Assembly (NCBI GenBank): GCA_023454395.1
Contig: JAEYFY010000388.1
Span: 1 to 5,767 of the forward strand
Direction: 5' to 3'
DNA from: Pseudomonadota bacterium
GTDB lineage: Bacteria > Pseudomonadota > Gammaproteobacteria > Enterobacterales > Enterobacteriaceae
DNA: 5,767 nucleotides
The stretch's first letter is position 1, and each line of letters opens with the position of its first letter. The translations under genes were made by a program, and so were the position numbers. The notes under the pieces are model-generated. The model searched no databases and was not told the origin of the DNA. It saw only the letters and a program-made list of their open reading frames with translations. This document shows positions 1 through 5,767 of this stretch, piece by piece.

Positions 1-1100
<1,100 letters not shown>

Positions 1101-1102
1101 AT

Positions 1103-3140
<2,038 letters not shown>

Positions 3141-3145
3141 TTTCT

Positions 3146-3175
3146 AAAAAAGGCAGATAATCTCTGCCTTTTTTT
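3146..3175 (+). terminator. Rho-independent terminator after purB
   Basis: GGCAGA (3152-3157) pairs with TCTGCC (3163-3168) around a 5-nt loop. It is flanked by an A run (3146-3151) that can pair with the following T run (3169-3175). This is a standard intrinsic terminator 11 nt after the purB stop codon. The A run makes it symmetric enough to work on the opposite strand as well, although no gene converges on it here. Confidence 0.93.
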
Positions 3176-3200
3176 ATATCAAAAAATGAGAAAGCTCTCT

Positions 3201-3218
3201 GTAACTTAAACACGTTAC
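3201..3218. repeat. Inverted repeat GTAAC-N8-GTTAC upstream of phoP
   Basis: GTAAC (3201-3205) and GTTAC (3214-3218) are exact reverse complements separated by 8 bases. The spacer contains TAAACA, which on the minus strand reads TGTTTA, a single PhoP-box half-site with no partner 11 bp away. Overlapping it, TACC (3216-3219) can instead pair with GGTA (3226-3229), which is followed by a T run (3230-3235). The repeat lies 131-148 bases upstream of the phoP start. It could be an operator, an RNA fold or chance. Confidence 0.35.
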
Positions 3219-3245
3219 CCGCTACGGTATTTTTTAAGTGATAGA

Positions 3246-3276
3246 TTGACTATGATAACAATATATTTTTTATCTT
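3246..3276 (+). promoter_or_regulatory. Weak candidate phoPQ promoter
   Basis: TTGACT at 3246-3251 matches five of six bases of the sigma70 -35 box. The -10 partner is poor: TTTTAT at 3268-3273 (16-bp spacing) or TATCTT at 3271-3276 (19-bp spacing), each four of six. A better -10 alone, TATATT at 3297-3302, lacks a good -35. Since the purB terminator lies upstream, phoPQ should have a promoter of its own here. Which hexamers serve cannot be settled from sequence. Confidence 0.3.
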
Positions 3277-3300
3277 ATAGGATGACACTCATTTCCTATA
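3276..3300. repeat. Inverted repeat TATAGGA-N11-TCCTATA in phoP leader
   Basis: TATAGGA (3276-3282) and TCCTATA (3294-3300) are perfect 7-bp reverse complements separated by 11 bases. The right arm overlaps the possible -10 element TATATT (3297-3302). The repeat ends 48 bases before the phoP start codon. It could be an operator for a dimeric regulator or a hairpin in a 5' leader, but repeats of this size also occur by chance in A+T-rich DNA. Confidence 0.4.
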
Positions 3301-3348
3301 TTTATTTTACAACAGTGAATTTTTGCTGATTGTACTCAAGGTGGAATA

Positions 3349-4023
3349 ATGCGGATCTTAATTATTGAAGATAATATCCTACTTCGCCATCATTTATCTG
3401 TGCAATTTCGTGATGCTGGGCATCAGGTTGATGCGGCAGAAGATGCCAAAGAAGCAGATAATTTTATTGCAGAAGGAACACCTGATGTTGCCATTGTGGA
3501 CTTAGGATTGCCGGATGAAGATGGCATTAGCCTTATTCGTAGATGGCGAGAAAATAATATTACCCTACCAATAATGGTCTTAACGGCACGAGAAAGTTGG
3601 CAAGAAAAAGTTTCAGCGTTAAATGCGGGCGCTGATGACTATGTGACAAAGCCCTTTCATTTTGAGGAAATTGTTGCACGTATTCAGGCACTAATGCGAA
3701 GAAACATGGGAATTGCATCGCAAACCCTCTCAATTGAACCTTTTGAATTGGATTTATCCCGTAAAGAGTTCATGATTTCAGGCGAACAAATCAAGTTAAC
3801 GGCATTTGAATATACAATTTTAGAAACCTTGATGCGAAATCAAAATAAAGTTGTTAGTAAAGATGCATTAATGCGTCAGTTATACCCTGATGCCGAATTA
3901 AAAGAGAGTCATACTATTGATGTGCTAATGGGCCGACTACGGAAAAAAATCTTAGAGAAATATCCTGATGACGTAGTGGTTACGGTACGCGGACAAGGCT
4001 ACCGTTTTGATATGAAACCTTAA
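3349..4023 (+). CDS. phoP: Response regulator PhoP
   Basis: PhoP is the cytoplasmic, OmpR-family DNA-binding regulator of the PhoP/PhoQ system. In enterobacteria it controls Mg2+ transport, lipid A modification and resistance to cationic peptides. The 224 residues (223 in E. coli) comprise a receiver domain (about 1-120) and a winged-helix domain (about 128-222). The receiver residues are intact: acidic pair Glu7/Asp8, phosphoacceptor Asp51 in [11 protein letters not shown], Thr79 and Lys101 in DDYVTKPFH. The recognition-helix region [15 protein letters not shown] and the wing motif [10 protein letters not shown] are also conserved. The ATG at 3349 has a strong ribosome binding site, AAGGTGGA at 3338-3345. 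The stop codon is one base from the phoQ start. In E. coli and Salmonella PhoP activates its own operon through a direct-repeat box; I did not find such a box in the 214 bases upstream. Confidence 0.98.
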   Translation: MRILIIEDNILLRHHLSVQFRDAGHQVDAAEDAKEADNFIAEGTPDVAIVDLGLPDEDGISLIRRWRENNITLPIMVLTARESWQEKVSALNAGADDYVTKPFHFEEIVARIQALMRRNMGIASQTLSIEPFELDLSRKEFMISGEQIKLTAFEYTILETLMRNQNKVVSKDALMRQLYPDAELKESHTIDVLMGRLRKKILEKYPDDVVVTVRGQGYRFDMKP

Positions 4024-4024
4024 T

Positions 4025-5488
4025 ATGCAAAAAAAACAGCGCTCTCCACTCTCATTACGAACACGTTTTTTGCTTGCAACTAGTGCCATAATTTTGGCAC
4101 TTACGCTCTCTTATGGGTTAGTTGCCATTGTCGGTTCGATTGTCAGTGTGGATAAAACCACTTTTATGCTGATGCGTAGTCAAAGTAATCTTTACTACAG
4201 CTTAGCGCAGTGGAACAAGGGCAAGCTGAATATTGAGTTTCCAACAAATCTTAATAACAACACCACCTCGTTGGTAATTATTTTTGATGATAAAGGCAAT
4301 GTATTATGGACGCCTCCCGATTTACCTAAGGCCATTGCGGATAGCATTAAACATAAGTGGCGTCATGAAGAAGGCTTATTTGAGATCTCAGTCGATATCA
4401 AAACAACACGTTTAATGTTAAAGCAATTACCGCAATATCGTGTTTATCTCAAACGCCTTGAAGAATACACCAGTAATGAGTTTTTAACTCACTCCGTTGT
4501 GATTAATCATTATCCTGCCGCTGATAATATGCCTTCTATGGCGATCGCGGTTATCGATCCTATTCCTCAGCGTATGCAAAAAGCCAGTCAAGTTTGGGAT
4601 TGGTTCTTATATATTATTCTCGCTAATTTATTCTTAGTTGTGCCTTTAATTTGGTTAGCTGCACATTGGAGCTTACGGCCTATAAAGCAAGTAATAGAAC
4701 AAATCAGTGCATTAGAAAAAGGAATTCGCAATGATTTGGATGAAAACCCGCCAACCGAGTTAAAAGGCTTAGTCCGAAATTTAAATGTGTTATTACGTAA
4801 TGAACGCAGTCGTTATAGTAAATATCGAACAAGTTTATCTGATCTTACCCATAGCTTAAAAACACCACTTGCCGTGTTGCAATCCACATTACGCTCTTTA
4901 CGTTCGGGCAAACAGATGACGATAGAGCAAGCTGAACCAATTATGCTTGATCAAATAGAACGAATTTCGCAACAAGTCGGTTATTATCTGCACCGAGCAT
5001 CCATTCATGGTGATCACGATATTACCACGCGAAAACTCCATTCACTGTCAGGATTGCTAGATAATCTTTGTAGTGCATTAAGTAAGGTTTATCAGTCAAA
5101 AGGTGTTGACTTAACACTTAATATTTCACCTGAAATCATGTGGTTAGGTGAGAAAAATGATTTTATGGAAGTGATGGGTAATATTCTTGATAACGCCTGT
5201 AAATACTGCTTAGAATTTGTTGAAATCAATGTTAGCAATAATGAAAATAGTGTAATGATTATTGTTGATGATGACGGCCCAGGCGTCAGCCCTGAAAAAA
5301 GAGAGGTCATTTTCCAACGAGGAACAAGAGCAGATACTCTGCGTTCTGGGCAAGGATTAGGATTATCTATTGCGGTTGATATTATTGAACAATACAGTGG
5401 TGAAATTACTATTACGGATAGCCCTTTAGGCGGCGCTCGTATCACCGTAATCTTTGCTGAGCAACAACTGACGACTGAGCGTGAATAA
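4025..5488 (+). CDS. phoQ: Sensor histidine kinase PhoQ
   Basis: PhoQ is the inner-membrane kinase/phosphatase partner of PhoP. The 487 residues (486 in E. coli) show TM1 (about 15-37), a periplasmic sensor domain (38-191), TM2 (about 192-214, with Asn201 equivalent to the E. coli membrane polar Asn202), HAMP (about 215-266), a dimerisation helix with phosphoacceptor His276 in DLTHSLKTPL, and an ATPase domain. The ATPase domain has the N box NILDNACKYC (386-395), G1 box DDDGPG (415-420) and G2 box GQGLGL (442-447). All catalytic motifs are intact. The sensor differs: the E. coli acidic patch EDDDDAE aligns with EYTSNEF, leaving few acidic residues. The start at 4025 has no clear Shine-Dalgarno sequence and lies one base after the phoP stop, so translation is probably coupled to phoP. 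No strong terminator follows. Confidence 0.97.
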   Translation: MQKKQRSPLSLRTRFLLATSAIILALTLSYGLVAIVGSIVSVDKTTFMLMRSQSNLYYSLAQWNKGKLNIEFPTNLNNNTTSLVIIFDDKGNVLWTPPDLPKAIADSIKHKWRHEEGLFEISVDIKTTRLMLKQLPQYRVYLKRLEEYTSNEFLTHSVVINHYPAADNMPSMAIAVIDPIPQRMQKASQVWDWFLYIILANLFLVVPLIWLAAHWSLRPIKQVIEQISALEKGIRNDLDENPPTELKGLVRNLNVLLRNERSRYSKYRTSLSDLTHSLKTPLAVLQSTLRSLRSGKQMTIEQAEPIMLDQIERISQQVGYYLHRASIHGDHDITTRKLHSLSGLLDNLCSALSKVYQSKGVDLTLNISPEIMWLGEKNDFMEVMGNILDNACKYCLEFVEINVSNNENSVMIIVDDDGPGVSPEKREVIFQRGTRADTLRSGQGLGLSIAVDIIEQYSGEITITDSPLGGARITVIFAEQQLTTERE

Positions 5489-5569
5489 TCATTGCTGATA
5501 AGAAACTCTTTTTTAAATTACCGCTAAATATATGGCGTTATGCATGATATCTGTTCAGTTATTATCGTG

Positions 5570-5594
5570 TTACTCGCTATTACTCACATTGCTC
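5570..5594 (+). repeat. Three phased TTRCTC direct repeats upstream of roxA
   Basis: TTACTC occurs at 5570-5575 and 5580-5585, and TTGCTC at 5589-5594, giving start-to-start spacings of 10 and 9 bases, close to one helical turn. They end 32 bases upstream of a candidate -10 box. This spacing resembles direct-repeat sites of OmpR-family regulators, but the hexamer is not one I recognise. They do not match the PhoP half-site. A role in roxA control is inference. Confidence 0.35.
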
Positions 5595-5603
5595 AAAGGA
5601 ATG

Positions 5604-5632
5604 TTTAGCAGGAAACTAGAATTCATTATACT
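5604..5632 (+). promoter_or_regulatory. Candidate roxA promoter
   Basis: TATACT at 5627-5632 matches five of six bases of the sigma70 -10 box. TTTAGC at 5604-5609 is a weak -35 (three of six) at 17-bp spacing. A poor -35 would suit a promoter that needs an activator. The -10 lies 35 bases before the roxA ATG, which would give a short leader of about 30 bases. Readthrough from phoQ is also possible because no strong terminator follows phoQ. Confidence 0.4.
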
Positions 5633-5667
5633 ATGGCTTTAGGCTTCCCGAATTCAGGATATACACA

Positions 5668-5767
5668 ATGGACTATAAACTTAATTTAGATTGGCAATCA
5701 TTCCTCGAAAGCCATTGGCAAAAACGCCCTTTATTAATTAAAAACGGCTTCTCTCGTTTTGTTGATC
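5668..5767 (+). CDS. roxA: 50S ribosomal protein uL16 arginine 3-hydroxylase RoxA (YcfD), 3' end cut by window
   Basis: Only the first 33 codons are present. They read MDYKLNLDWQSFLESHWQKR and continue PLLIKNGFSRFVD, which matches the N-terminus of E. coli YcfD/RoxA closely, including the HWQKRP block. The family is a JmjC-type cupin dioxygenase of about 370 residues that uses Fe(II), oxygen and 2-oxoglutarate to hydroxylate Arg81 of ribosomal protein uL16. The metal-binding and 2-oxoglutarate-binding residues lie beyond the window, so catalytic competence cannot be judged. The ATG at 5668 has an AGGA ribosome binding site at 5656-5659 with 8-base spacing. In E. coli the same gene also follows phoQ, which supports the assignment. 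Confidence 0.9.
   Translation, partial: MDYKLNLDWQSFLESHWQKRPLLIKNGFSRFVD

Noticed and set aside
3282..3329. Possible 15-residue hydrophobic leader peptide ([15 protein letters not shown]) before phoP
   Set aside because: The only Shine-Dalgarno-like bases (AGG) touch the ATG, leaving no spacing. There is also no clear attenuator between it and phoP.
5092..5445. Minus-strand frame of 117 codons inside phoQ
   Set aside because: It is antisense to the conserved PhoQ ATPase domain, and its product shows no recognisable motif.
5500..5514. AAGA-AAC-TCTT stem with T run after phoQ as a terminator
   Set aside because: The stem is only 4 bp and A+T-rich, too weak to call an intrinsic terminator.
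5602..5607. TGTTTA upstream of roxA as a PhoP box
   Set aside because: It matches one half-site, but the hexamers 11 bp either side (GCTCAA and AAACTA) do not match, so the direct repeat is absent.
5601..5642. Possible 13-residue ORF upstream of roxA after AAAGGA
   Set aside because: The Shine-Dalgarno-like sequence abuts the ATG, and the ORF runs through the candidate -10 box, so it would not be on the roxA transcript from that promoter.

Overview
The window is a conserved core-chromosome segment from a gammaproteobacterium of the order Enterobacterales. The gene order mnmA-hflD-purB-phoP-phoQ-roxA is the same as in Escherichia coli, and the proteins align with their E. coli counterparts almost residue for residue. 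The DNA is clearly richer in A+T than E. coli, with many AAA, TTA and ATT codons. With the divergence seen in HflD and the PhoQ sensor domain, this suggests a low-GC relative such as Proteus or another Morganellaceae. The genus is an inference, not something the sequence proves.

Layout: (1) Positions 1-3134 hold mnmA (lacking only its first few codons), hflD and purB on the + strand. Gaps are 2 nt between mnmA and hflD and 31 nt between hflD and purB, as in an operon. A PurR-type operator lies inside purB, at the codons where E. coli purB has its roadblock operator. (2) Positions 3120-3175 hold a near-continuous A+T palindrome over the purB stop codon, then a clear intrinsic terminator. (3) Positions 3176-3348 are the phoPQ upstream region. 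It has two short inverted repeats and a weak promoter candidate, but no recognisable direct-repeat PhoP box. (4) Positions 3349-5488 hold phoP and phoQ, separated by one base. (5) Positions 5489-5667 are intergenic, with three phased TTRCTC repeats and a candidate promoter. (6) From 5668 to the end is the start of roxA (ycfD).

The genes cover tRNA wobble-uridine thiolation (MnmA), a membrane-associated factor best known from phage lambda lysogeny (HflD), purine synthesis (PurB), the Mg2+/antimicrobial-peptide-responsive two-component system (PhoP/PhoQ) and ribosomal protein hydroxylation (RoxA). I found no mobile element, CRISPR array, RNA gene or unknown gene cluster, and no evidence of a previously undescribed system. 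The points most worth a second look are the PhoQ sensor, which lacks most of the acidic patch used for Mg2+ sensing in E. coli, the intragenic PurR operator, and the unexplained repeats in the two intergenic regions.
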